NCBI GenBank assembly: GCA_947492745.1
Contig: CANLOE010000009.1
Span: 41,779 to 105,778 of the forward strand
Source: an uncultured Cyclobacteriaceae bacterium
Lineage (GTDB): Bacteria; Bacteroidota; Bacteroidia; Cytophagales; Cyclobacteriaceae
DNA length: 64,000 nt
Direction: 5' to 3'
The translations under genes and the position numbers were made by a program. Below the pieces are notes generated by a model. That model was not told the DNA's origin. It made no database searches and saw only the letters and a program-made list of their open reading frames with translations. Below, one piece after another: positions 48,444 to 56,268 of the stretch (position 1 is its first letter; each line of letters begins with the position of its first letter).

Positions 48444-49814
48444 ATGCTACGGATTTTTAAGCTTTTATTTTTGATTATTACTTTTGTGTCTCCTATGCTG
48501 ACCCAAGCTCAGACGAGGATAGGAAATATAGATGGAGACTGGGATACGCCTTCCAACTGGTCAGGAACAAATGTGCCGAATCAGATTGTTGAACATGCAG
48601 TTCTCACTTATGACAATGACATGAGTTTTGCTACTTCCTCTTATACTATAGGGAGATTGCAAATGTTCGATAGGAGTACACTGGTGATGAATTCGGGAGA
48701 TATCACTATCGGTTCTTCATCGACAACAGGGGACTTTTTAGCCAGGTACGATAATAGCTTGACCATTGCGGCAGGGGCTACAATGACGATCTGGGGCGAT
48801 TTTGATGTGAAAGACAGGTTCGACTTAAAGGTAGATGGAGAATTAGTGGTCAAAGGCAACTTGATTGTAGGGTATGATGTGGATGTGGACGTCAACGGCA
48901 TGCTCACTGTAGAAGGTGATATGGACACGAATGATAGATTCGACCTGAATGTCCCTGGCACTGCTTCGATTCAAGGAAGCTTACTCATGGGTTATGATGC
49001 GGATGTTGATGTTAGTGGCAACCTTGCCATAGGTACCCATGTGGACATGAATGATAGAACCTCTATGAACATCTCGGGGACTACATCCATAGCGGGAAAT
49101 ATAAGAGGAAACCGAGACAATGCCTTCACGATAGACGGGTTCATGAATATTGGCAACAATGCCACCTTTACGGAGCGGGCCAATGCTAGTGGTACGGGTG
49201 GGGCCAGCGTTGGGGGTACATGCTCCATAGGTGGTTCGGGAGGCTCCTTTTGTAGCTTTGCTACCGCTTCCCCATTACCGATACAGCTGATGTCCTTTTC
49301 GGCAAATGAAGTAGGACAAGGCGTGGAAGTGATATGGTCCACTGCTTCTGAGGAGAACAACAGTCATTTTGAAGTACAACGTTCTTTTGATGGTCGCGAT
49401 TTCGAAACGCTGGCCATTGTGGAAGGCGCTGGCAACTCCACCCAAATTCAGAAATACGAATATGTAGACGCTATCAATTATAAAGGCTTGGTTTACTATC
49501 GGCTCAAACAAATAGATTATGACGGGGGAAATGAAGTTTTCCGCCCGGTAAGTATCAAAATCGAGGCAGAACACTCTCAGGTAAAGTTCTTTCTCGGTAC
49601 AGAAAACCTTTTCGTTCAGCATAACTTAGGAGAAGTGAAAGATTTTCACATGGAAATCTATGATATGCAGGGATGCCACTGGGCGTCAATGGAAGAATGG
49701 AGTAGTACGAGTACCTATACCACAGACCGGAATATGCCCGAAGGGCTTTACATTATAAAAGCAAGAGTAAATCAACTTCTGTTTTCACAGAAACTTTTGC
49801 TAAAAAGAGATTGA
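48444..49814 (+). CDS. Secreted beta-repeat protein with probable C-terminal sorting domain
   Basis: 456 residues from the ATG at 48444, with a signal peptide (MLRIFKLLFLIITFVSPMLTQAQ). The next 260 residues are repeated beta rungs with alternating phrases: GDFDVKDRFDLKVDGELVVKGN, LIVGYDVDVDVNGMLTVEGDMDTNDRFDLNV, LLMGYDADVDVSGNLAIGTHVDMNDRTSMNI. The C-terminal part (PIQLMSFSANEVGQGVEVIWSTASEENNSHFEVQRSFDGRDFE, then MPEGLYIIKARVNQLLFSQKLLLKRD) resembles the end of type IX-secreted proteins. Surface location is inferred. The frame extends 19 codons upstream, but that leader is not signal-like. A terminator follows. Confidence 0.85.
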   Translation: MLRIFKLLFLIITFVSPMLTQAQTRIGNIDGDWDTPSNWSGTNVPNQIVEHAVLTYDNDMSFATSSYTIGRLQMFDRSTLVMNSGDITIGSSSTTGDFLARYDNSLTIAAGATMTIWGDFDVKDRFDLKVDGELVVKGNLIVGYDVDVDVNGMLTVEGDMDTNDRFDLNVPGTASIQGSLLMGYDADVDVSGNLAIGTHVDMNDRTSMNISGTTSIAGNIRGNRDNAFTIDGFMNIGNNATFTERANASGTGGASVGGTCSIGGSGGSFCSFATASPLPIQLMSFSANEVGQGVEVIWSTASEENNSHFEVQRSFDGRDFETLAIVEGAGNSTQIQKYEYVDAINYKGLVYYRLKQIDYDGGNEVFRPVSIKIEAEHSQVKFFLGTENLFVQHNLGEVKDFHMEIYDMQGCHWASMEEWSSTSTYTTDRNMPEGLYIIKARVNQLLFSQKLLLKRD

Positions 49815-49858
49815 TAGGCAAGGTCCGATCAAGTTTAGTAGCATACATACATTACACA

Positions 49859-49896
49859 GACAAAGCACCACTTTCAGTGGGGCTTTGTGCTTTTAC
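49859..49896 (+). terminator. Intrinsic terminator of the beta-repeat protein gene
   Basis: ACAAAGCACCAC-tttca-GTGGGGCTTTGT followed by GCTTTTA, 45 bases after the stop. Confidence 0.85.
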
Positions 49897-49936
49897 CCCA
49901 GAAATATGCTTAGGCTTTTGTCATCCCTCACGTAAA

Positions 49937-50348
49937 AAAGGCGGTCTTCGACCTGTACTGTGAGAACGAGGAGAAGTTCATTGTCGAGTCCCAGAAGACC
50001 AAGCAGAAGTTCTTCAAGGACAGGACGGTCTACTACTCCACCTTTCCCATCCACGAACAGGCCCAGCGGGGTTCGGACCGGAACTTCGAGCTGAAGTCGG
50101 TCTACACGATAGCCATCCTGGATTTCGTTTTCGATTCTGATATGGAAGAGCCGGACAGGCTCTGGTGCGATGTAAAGCTGACCGATGTGGATACCTGCTG
50201 GGTCTTCTATGACAAGCTGACGTTCATTTATCTGGAGATATCGAAATGCAACAAGTCTGTGGGGCCGCTGGAGTCACGGTTCGACAAATTGATGTACGTG
50301 ATCCGCAACCTGAACAAACTGGATAGAATCCCTTCCGGCCCTTCATAA
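49937..50348 (+). pseudogene. PD-(D/E)XK nuclease family (Rpn-like) protein, fragment
   Basis: Without a start codon, the frame reads VKKAVFDLYCENEEKFIVESQKTKQKFFKDRTVYYSTFPIHEQAQRG, then ELKSVYTIAILDFVFD. This matches the N-terminal half of the PD-(D/E)XK 'transposase' family common in Bacteroidota (typically DLYCENENGEKFIVEMQ). The E of FIVExQK is retained. It is truncated at the left, and the remainder stops at IPSGPS after about 136 codons, where full proteins have about 290. It follows a terminator and so has probably been inserted and lost its start. Confidence 0.8.
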
Positions 50349-50399
50349 TAAAATCCCAATGACAAATCTAAGCTGATTGACTTCCAATGGATACCTGAA

Positions 50400-50731
50400 A
50401 TTCGCAGGAGAATGATATTTACTCAATAATGCTTATCTCTCATATTGTTTTTCGGGCATACATTCCGTTGGAAATTTCCGTAGATAGTGTTCCTATCTTT
50501 GTTATACAAATTTAGGTTTTAAATGTCGTATAAGATTCCGCGGGTCATTTTGTTTCAATCAAGGCGAGAACCGCAGGAATAGCAGCGCTATCCCGAGGAT
50601 TGTCAACGCAGAGTGAAGCAAAATGAACAGGAGGATATGCGATATTTGAAAGCTAAGTTTGTATTAATTGCTTCTCCGCCTCAAAAACAAATAGAAACAA
50701 ATTGTAAATGTAATTTCAGAACAATAGGTAC
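50400..50731. repeat. Family E element (E7) split by a family A insertion
   Basis: AAATTTCCGTAGATAGTGTTCCTATC is the family E core flank. After the A insertion the sequence resumes with CTCCGCCTCAAAAACAAATA, AACAAATTGTA and ATTTCAGAACAATAG, the decayed right end. The left inverted end is not clear. Confidence 0.55.
50505..50663. repeat. Family A palindromic MITE (A5), 159 bp with TTA duplication
   Basis: TACAAATTTAGGTTTTAAAT to GCTAAGTTTGTA, flanked by TTA at 50502-50504 and 50664-50666. It is nearly identical to A2 along its length. The core reads GGAATAGCAGCGCTATCCC. Confidence 0.9.
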
Positions 50732-51481
50732 TTATAAAAACCTTCGGTGACTTTATGGTATAGGGCTGATTCTTTGCCTTTTTTCCGATCTGCTTCCTTC
50801 TTGAGGGCAACAAATTCTTGACGACTCATAGGGCATTCCAAAAGCTAAATTTCACATTTTATCTCTGATACGATAGAAATCATAAAAGGCGTTGCAACGT
50901 TTAATTCACTTTAGTCGTTTAAACAGATATTGCCTTTCTTTGGGTGAGTGGCTTACCACCACGATGAAGGCCAAGGTCAAGTCATGGGCAATACTGTGAT
51001 TACGCTTTAACTAAGCAAATCTTATAATTATGATTTATTTTTAGAGTTCGTTCTGTACATCCTGATTTCAGTGAGCTGAAGCATTGGATTTTTTACCTGA
51101 AGTTTGTGAAAATGCCTCAAGATTCACTCGGAAGGGCATGTTTGTTAGGATGTACGGTGTTATTTTGTAACTTCTGTTGTGCTGAAGGTCGATATTAACT
51201 TGCGCAGATAAGTAATATCGAATCAATTGGACTCAATTTCAAACCCTTATAAAAATGAACTTTATCTTTGCTATCCGCTATATTGCTTTATACCTGATGA
51301 GGTATGGACATTCAAAAGTTTCGTAAGGTGTTGTGAGTCTAGGAAATAGGTCGCGATTGTCCCTGCGGGGGTTCAAGCTCAAAAATAATAATATCCCAGT
51401 CTTTAAATGCTGCTAAAGTATTATGATATGTGGTAAGGGTGTAATCTCAAGCACAGAAAATCTTAAACAACCTTAAATACT
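50732..51481. other. Gene-poor stretch upstream of the biotinyl-carrier-like gene
   Basis: No supported gene in 750 bases. TTGCGCAGATAAGTAATATCG at about 51196 recalls the family E core but lacks the ends. The promoter of the 51482 gene should lie in the last 100 bases. Confidence 0.4.
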
Positions 51482-51940
51482 ATGAAAAAAATCGAAGAAA
51501 TCAGAGAGTTATTGCAGACTATGAGCAAATCCGATATCAATGAATTGAAACTGGATACCCAGGAAATGAAGTTGAGTGTTAAGAAAAGCGCGGATATCGT
51601 AAAAAATGTGCAGCTTCCCAAAACTATCAATAATAGGCATGTGACCGCGCAACAGGAAAGTCCGTCTGTAGCAGCAAAGCAGGCATCTAGTAAACCCGAA
51701 CCCGATTACAAAACTGTTAAATCAACTTTTATCGGCACTTTTTATCGAAAATCGTTCTCTAAGAACACCGAATTGGTCGAAATCGGGCATCAAATCAACG
51801 AAGGCGATGTATTGGGAACGATACAGGCCCTTAAACTCAACAATGAAGTAAAGAGCGAAGTCGCCGGAAAAGTGGCTCAAGTGCTGGTAGAGGACGGTAC
51901 ACCCGTAGAATACGATCAATCTTTGTTCCTGATCGAATAG
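51482..51940 (+). CDS. Orphan biotin/lipoyl attachment-domain protein (AccB-like)
   Basis: A 152-residue protein shaped like the acetyl-CoA carboxylase carrier AccB. The N-terminal helix is MKKIEEIRELLQTMSKSDINELKLDTQEMKLSVKK, followed by a flexible linker of about 30 residues (TAQQESPSVAAKQASSKPEP). The carrier domain is STFIGTFYRKSFSKNTELVEIGHQINEGDVLGTIQALKLNNEVKSEVAGKVAQVLVEDGTPVEYDQSLFLIE. The modified Lys would lie in QALKLNNEV, where biotinylated carriers have EAMKxxNEI. The Glu and Met are both replaced, so biotinylation efficiency is uncertain. accC is not adjacent, unlike the usual accBC pair, which suggests a paralogue. Confidence 0.85.
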   Translation: MKKIEEIRELLQTMSKSDINELKLDTQEMKLSVKKSADIVKNVQLPKTINNRHVTAQQESPSVAAKQASSKPEPDYKTVKSTFIGTFYRKSFSKNTELVEIGHQINEGDVLGTIQALKLNNEVKSEVAGKVAQVLVEDGTPVEYDQSLFLIE

Positions 51941-52074
51941 CCATTGTTTTGTGAAAAGTGGAAATCATAGCGTATATGGTTTTCCGCTTTCCCAAATTGA
52001 GTGCAGGGTCTTTGGTTTGGGTTTGTTACGATGAGAACTTGAACTCGGATGTCCTACCGCATCAATTCCTCAAA

Positions 52075-55000
52075 TTATTTTTTTGGTTTGACTTTTTTCA
52101 GTCTCAGTTCCGAGGTCAGGCCATGCTGGCACTGGAACTCCACCACGGTCACATTGTTGACTGTTTGGATAATTTTGCCATTGCCTTTCAGGCTAGCATC
52201 CAACTCCCACTGGCCATGGAGAAATACCTTGATGGTGGAAGGGATACTTTCCTGATGAAACCAATAATGACCATAGGGGGGCGTCTCATGTCTTCGGAGG
52301 GCCAGGTCGGTATCTGCCCCAAAGCCTTCGTACAGTCTAAGATCGGGATCGCTGATGGACAATACTAGATGTTCGTCTGCATCTCTGAGAGAGAGTATGG
52401 CGGAGTGGGAAACCCCTTTCAAATGGCCATGATTGAGTTCATAGTCTTTTCGAAAAAGAATATAGGCAGTGGTTCGTTTGTCCGTACAATGGACAATGTG
52501 CGCGCCTTGATCAGCACGCTCAACGGTATATGGGGCCTTTTTGTTTTCTTGCATTTTTACTGCAAAAGCCCGCATGGAAACGGTGTCGGTATTGATTTTC
52601 ATCGCGTACTCATACCGGGCTGATTGTGGAGCTTTGCCATGGCGAAGGTAGCATAGTTCAAATTCCCCTTGAGTATCTAATTCATCTTTGGCATCCCGGG
52701 AAATCTGCACCCCGCTTTTGAAACTTAGCTCCTGACCTTCGGTAAGGTAGTATCCAACAGCTCTGCCGTCTACGAGCCAGGTGCCCTCCGTCGTGACCAG
52801 TGAATCTTGCTGTGGTGAGTAGCGTATTCCGTGACGATTGCCCAATAGTACAGGCCTATCCGTATGCGATAATGAGTTTTGAAACAAGGTGGTTTCCGTT
52901 TCGTATTTAGAGAGGTCATTGTCTATGCCCGTACCTAGGCACACAATAAGGTCATCAAAGAAAAACCATGATTTGGTAGCCCGAAAGGAATCCAGTTTAT
53001 ATTTGTCATGTCCACGCACCGTGGTGGTAAAGACTCCATCACCATTGCCCATGGATAGCCCGCCAACGAAAGCCTGGTCAGAGCGCAAATGCTCATCGAG
53101 ATCGTCTCCATTTTTCAGTGGTAGGGTTTTTATCCTCTCGAAAGGAGCTTTGAAGGCCGTAGACCCGGGAAATCGGCACCAATCCCATCCATTCAGTTCC
53201 CACCCATTGTTTACGAACGGATGCCCCTGCTTATCGGGATGAATGACCTCCATGGTCCCCCAGTTCACAAATTGGTTCAGACGGATATTGCCTCGCTTCC
53301 AGTGCCAGCTTTCAGTCTGGTATATATACCTGCTGAAAGCACCGATAACTGTCATCCAATCACCTCTTCTATGTACTGCTTTGGCATAATAGCTTAAGGT
53401 ATGATGTCCTTGTGGCTCGGATTCGGGGACAATTCCTATCGATTTTAGGGAAGCTATATGCTCGTTGTTCTCTCCTTTGGGTACGGCTCTCAAATAGGCC
53501 GCGGCCACTTCCCTGTCCACAGCCTGACTACCATCAGGAGTCCCGGCCAGTGCCAAATGAAGCAGCTCTATAGGATAGGTACTCTCGTCCGGGCGAATCA
53601 GATTATGTGCATAGGCCCAAGGGTAATAACTACGACTACGGCAAAACCTTCTGACCATAAGGTTATGTTTCATTCGCTCATGGGCCTCGCTCTGTATCCG
53701 GAAGGGGGTCTGTGCAATGAGCCTTATTAACTTGGTCACCTCTTTCATGGTATAGTTACCATACCTGATCAGGTAGGCGTTGGCATGGTGATAATGGGAA
53801 CCATCGGGCTTGAAAGTATCAGACAGCCCAGGAGCATAATTAAACGCGATATTGCTGTACCAAGAAGAAAAGTGCTGCATGTCCCTGACTTTTTTCGGGC
53901 CATCGTCCAGTATCAGCACGCAAAGGAGCATACCTATAGAGTTCGTATACAGATGATCGGAACTGACCCCTCTTCCGCCATGTACACCACGGGGAGTATC
54001 TTCATCGTAGATTCGGTTAAAATCATACTTCCTACGAATAAATCGGACGGCTTTGTCAAGTAGTCCTTTTTTGCGAAGAACTTCTTTGCCGAGATAGCAA
54101 CCCTCGGCAAAACCTCTGCCATGGTACCAGTTCAGATTGGTATCCGTTTCTATACCATGTTCTATCATCAAGGTCAGGTATGCCGATAATAACTCTTTCT
54201 GACCTCCCTCTTCCAAAGTAGTATAGTAAAGCGCTATTTTCTTTATGAGCTGACAAAAACGGGCACGGTCTTTTCCATCTGTTAGATGGAGGCCGTTGAC
54301 GTGGCCGGACGGCCCTCGTTGCAGTCGGAAGTAGCGAAACTCTTCTTTCAGTGACTTCATAAGAGGCTTGCGCAGTTGTTCGTGTTTGTCCTCAATGTCC
54401 CATTCTATAGCTAAAAGACGATGATGTATAGTCTGGAAGGCTGATTTCTCCTCTCTGGTGACGGTATTGGGTAAGGGGAACCAAGGGCGATTGAGATAGC
54501 GGTCATTGCGAATGAGATGGCCCGTGGCTCCTACTTTTCTTTGAGGGTGAAAGGTGATACTGGGAGCCAGCCGTGTCGGTAGTACTAGGCGCGGATTCAT
54601 ACGCTTGGAGAACACTAGGTTATCAAAATAAACTGTCCCCGAACTGTTTGATAATGCCTTGATAATAAGACTGTTCATGTTGTTTCTGGGCCGGCCTGTG
54701 AGGTGGCCTCTATCATAAGTAGTCCTGAATCGCCGCCAACCTTGATAGTCCAGTCGAAAATCAATACTGCAATCTACTGTATCGCCCCTGCCGAACATAA
54801 AGTGCAACAGGGCATCTTCGCTTTTTTCCATATATATAGGAAATTCGAAACCGACGGGCTCTTGGGTCAGAAGAAAGGTATCTTCTAAAATCTGCTTTGG
54901 TATTTCCCTTTTTTGTTCTATATATCCGATCTTACCTAAGATGACCAAAGTATCACCAGGGACATAGTCCCATCGAAGGCTATACCGCCCTTGGGCGTAA

Positions 55001-55200
55001 TGATTATTGGAAGTGGATAATTTCCCTTGGGTACAATACACCATTTTGGGAACACCCTTTTCAAAACCAACCCCATTCAGTGGGGATAACTGTCTTGTAT
55101 TCTGAGCTATAGAAAGGAGGTGGCACGACCAAATCAAGAATAGTAAAAGAGCAAGGCGTTTGTTGAATATTAGCATGAAGGTTTTTATTGTTTTTAGCAT
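52075..55200 (-). CDS. Polysaccharide lyase family 8, chondroitin sulfate ABC lyase-like
   Basis: A large secreted lyase of 1041 residues. A signal sequence (KRLALLLFLIWSCHLLSIAQ) is followed by a beta-sandwich domain (residues about 35-210), a helical toroid (about 230-600) and C-terminal beta domains. DTFKPDGSHYHHANAYLIRYGNYTM (near 465) aligns with the catalytic His/Tyr segment of Proteus chondroitinase ABC (DGTAWRHEGNYPGY), and NGWELNGWDWCRFPGSTAF, RATKSWFFFDDLIVCLGTGIDND and YETETTLFQNSL also match that enzyme. Likely substrates are chondroitin or dermatan sulfate. It is divergent from the SusC/SusD pair. No sulfatase or unsaturated glucuronyl hydrolase is in the window. Confidence 0.88.
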   Translation of the reverse strand: MLKTIKTFMLIFNKRLALLLFLIWSCHLLSIAQNTRQLSPLNGVGFEKGVPKMVYCTQGKLSTSNNHYAQGRYSLRWDYVPGDTLVILGKIGYIEQKREIPKQILEDTFLLTQEPVGFEFPIYMEKSEDALLHFMFGRGDTVDCSIDFRLDYQGWRRFRTTYDRGHLTGRPRNNMNSLIIKALSNSSGTVYFDNLVFSKRMNPRLVLPTRLAPSITFHPQRKVGATGHLIRNDRYLNRPWFPLPNTVTREEKSAFQTIHHRLLAIEWDIEDKHEQLRKPLMKSLKEEFRYFRLQRGPSGHVNGLHLTDGKDRARFCQLIKKIALYYTTLEEGGQKELLSAYLTLMIEHGIETDTNLNWYHGRGFAEGCYLGKEVLRKKGLLDKAVRFIRRKYDFNRIYDEDTPRGVHGGRGVSSDHLYTNSIGMLLCVLILDDGPKKVRDMQHFSSWYSNIAFNYAPGLSDTFKPDGSHYHHANAYLIRYGNYTMKEVTKLIRLIAQTPFRIQSEAHERMKHNLMVRRFCRSRSYYPWAYAHNLIRPDESTYPIELLHLALAGTPDGSQAVDREVAAAYLRAVPKGENNEHIASLKSIGIVPESEPQGHHTLSYYAKAVHRRGDWMTVIGAFSRYIYQTESWHWKRGNIRLNQFVNWGTMEVIHPDKQGHPFVNNGWELNGWDWCRFPGSTAFKAPFERIKTLPLKNGDDLDEHLRSDQAFVGGLSMGNGDGVFTTTVRGHDKYKLDSFRATKSWFFFDDLIVCLGTGIDNDLSKYETETTLFQNSLSHTDRPVLLGNRHGIRYSPQQDSLVTTEGTWLVDGRAVGYYLTEGQELSFKSGVQISRDAKDELDTQGEFELCYLRHGKAPQSARYEYAMKINTDTVSMRAFAVKMQENKKAPYTVERADQGAHIVHCTDKRTTAYILFRKDYELNHGHLKGVSHSAILSLRDADEHLVLSISDPDLRLYEGFGADTDLALRRHETPPYGHYWFHQESIPSTIKVFLHGQWELDASLKGNGKIIQTVNNVTVVEFQCQHGLTSELRLKKVKPKK

Positions 55201-55492
55201 ACTACTTATCTGTTTTTTTGCGGATTTTCCGGGGAATTACTGTCGCGTGAAGCCTAACCATATGTCAAAATCCAAAACAATAATGTTGTGTTTTTATATA
55301 CCCTTACTTTTGATATCGGATAGAGGGTGATACGGCTGTCCCATATAATAGGTATTACAGCCTGTAGATAATAGCTCTATAAAGTAGTTTTCAGTAATGA
55401 AAGACTATGGGATAAATAGAATGGTAATCAAGGGTGAATTTGAGTTTATAAGGTTATTAATGGTTGACGAATTCAAAAATAGTTGAATCTTC

Positions 55493-55668
55493 GTTAAACC
55501 CAAAATGATCAATAGAGAACCTATTCCGCGCATAAATAGCTTCATGTCAGAAGCTTTGCCCACCGGTCTGCATTCACCATAGCGGTGCTATGCCGAACGA
55601 ATCCAAATGGCCGGTATTTTGCTATTTATACGCTCATCACGATTTCTATCCATCAATTTGGGTTAAAC
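55493..55668. repeat. Family D foldback element (D4)
   Basis: CGTTAAACCCAAAATGATCA to CCATCAATTTGGGTTAAAC, with the core CCATAGCGGTGCTATGC. It is nearly identical to D3. It sits in the promoter-bearing gap between the lyase and susC. An 82-codon frame that starts in it (55590-55838) is not a gene. Confidence 0.85.
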
Positions 55669-55732
55669 TATTCTGGATGATGGAATTTGTGGTATTCTCA
55701 GTGAGAATAGTTTGGGGCTTAAGTATAGAAGA

Positions 55733-55753
55733 CCAGACTGTTTTGAAATTATA
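55733..55753. repeat. Family E left-end fragment
   Basis: AGACTGTTTTGAAATTATAT matches the left inverted end of family E. The rest of the element is not recognisable. Confidence 0.5.
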
Positions 55754-56268
55754 TTTAAAATATTTTATCGCTTCTACTGATTACAGAACCATTGATAAAG
55801 ATTTGGAGTGCTATCTACGGAAATTTCAACAGAATTAGGCATAAAAAACTATAGGGGAAATGAGCATGTTGAAGAAAATATTCAAATGAGATAAACATGT
55901 CCTTGCGAATTTCATGCGTTTATTGAAAATCAATGCCATCCATGCGATAAAATTATTAAGATGCATGTTGAAATAGTCTCCTGCAAGATTTTCGGTATGA
56001 AAATAGGTTGAGGAGAATAATCTGACTTTTCAAATTTCAGATAGAATGGAAGTAACACACTTCTTTATTTTTCTGCTGAAGTTTTTTTGTCCTCTTAAGC
56101 CTATACATAGTCAATAAAATAAGTATATTTAACGCCAGTAATTTAAACCAAAACTATAGACCAAAACCATTCAGAATCTTTTCGAGAGGGCCGACATTGA
56201 GTTTGGGACTTTACTTTTTTACTCCAAGTGAGTTGTCCATTCTTGGGAGGTATATCTGGATTTCTGTT
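55754..56268. other. Upstream region of the SusC-like gene
   Basis: No supported gene. AAGTATATTTAACGCC at about 56121-56137 is close to a TAnnTTTG box (final base A) and could be the susC promoter. This is a weak call. Confidence 0.35.

Noticed and set aside
49937..50348. PD-(D/E)XK fragment as a working defence nuclease
   Set aside because: It lacks a start codon and about half of the usual length, and it sits directly after another gene's terminator.
55590..55838. 82-codon frame upstream of susC
   Set aside because: It begins inside a family D repeat and continues into unassigned DNA.
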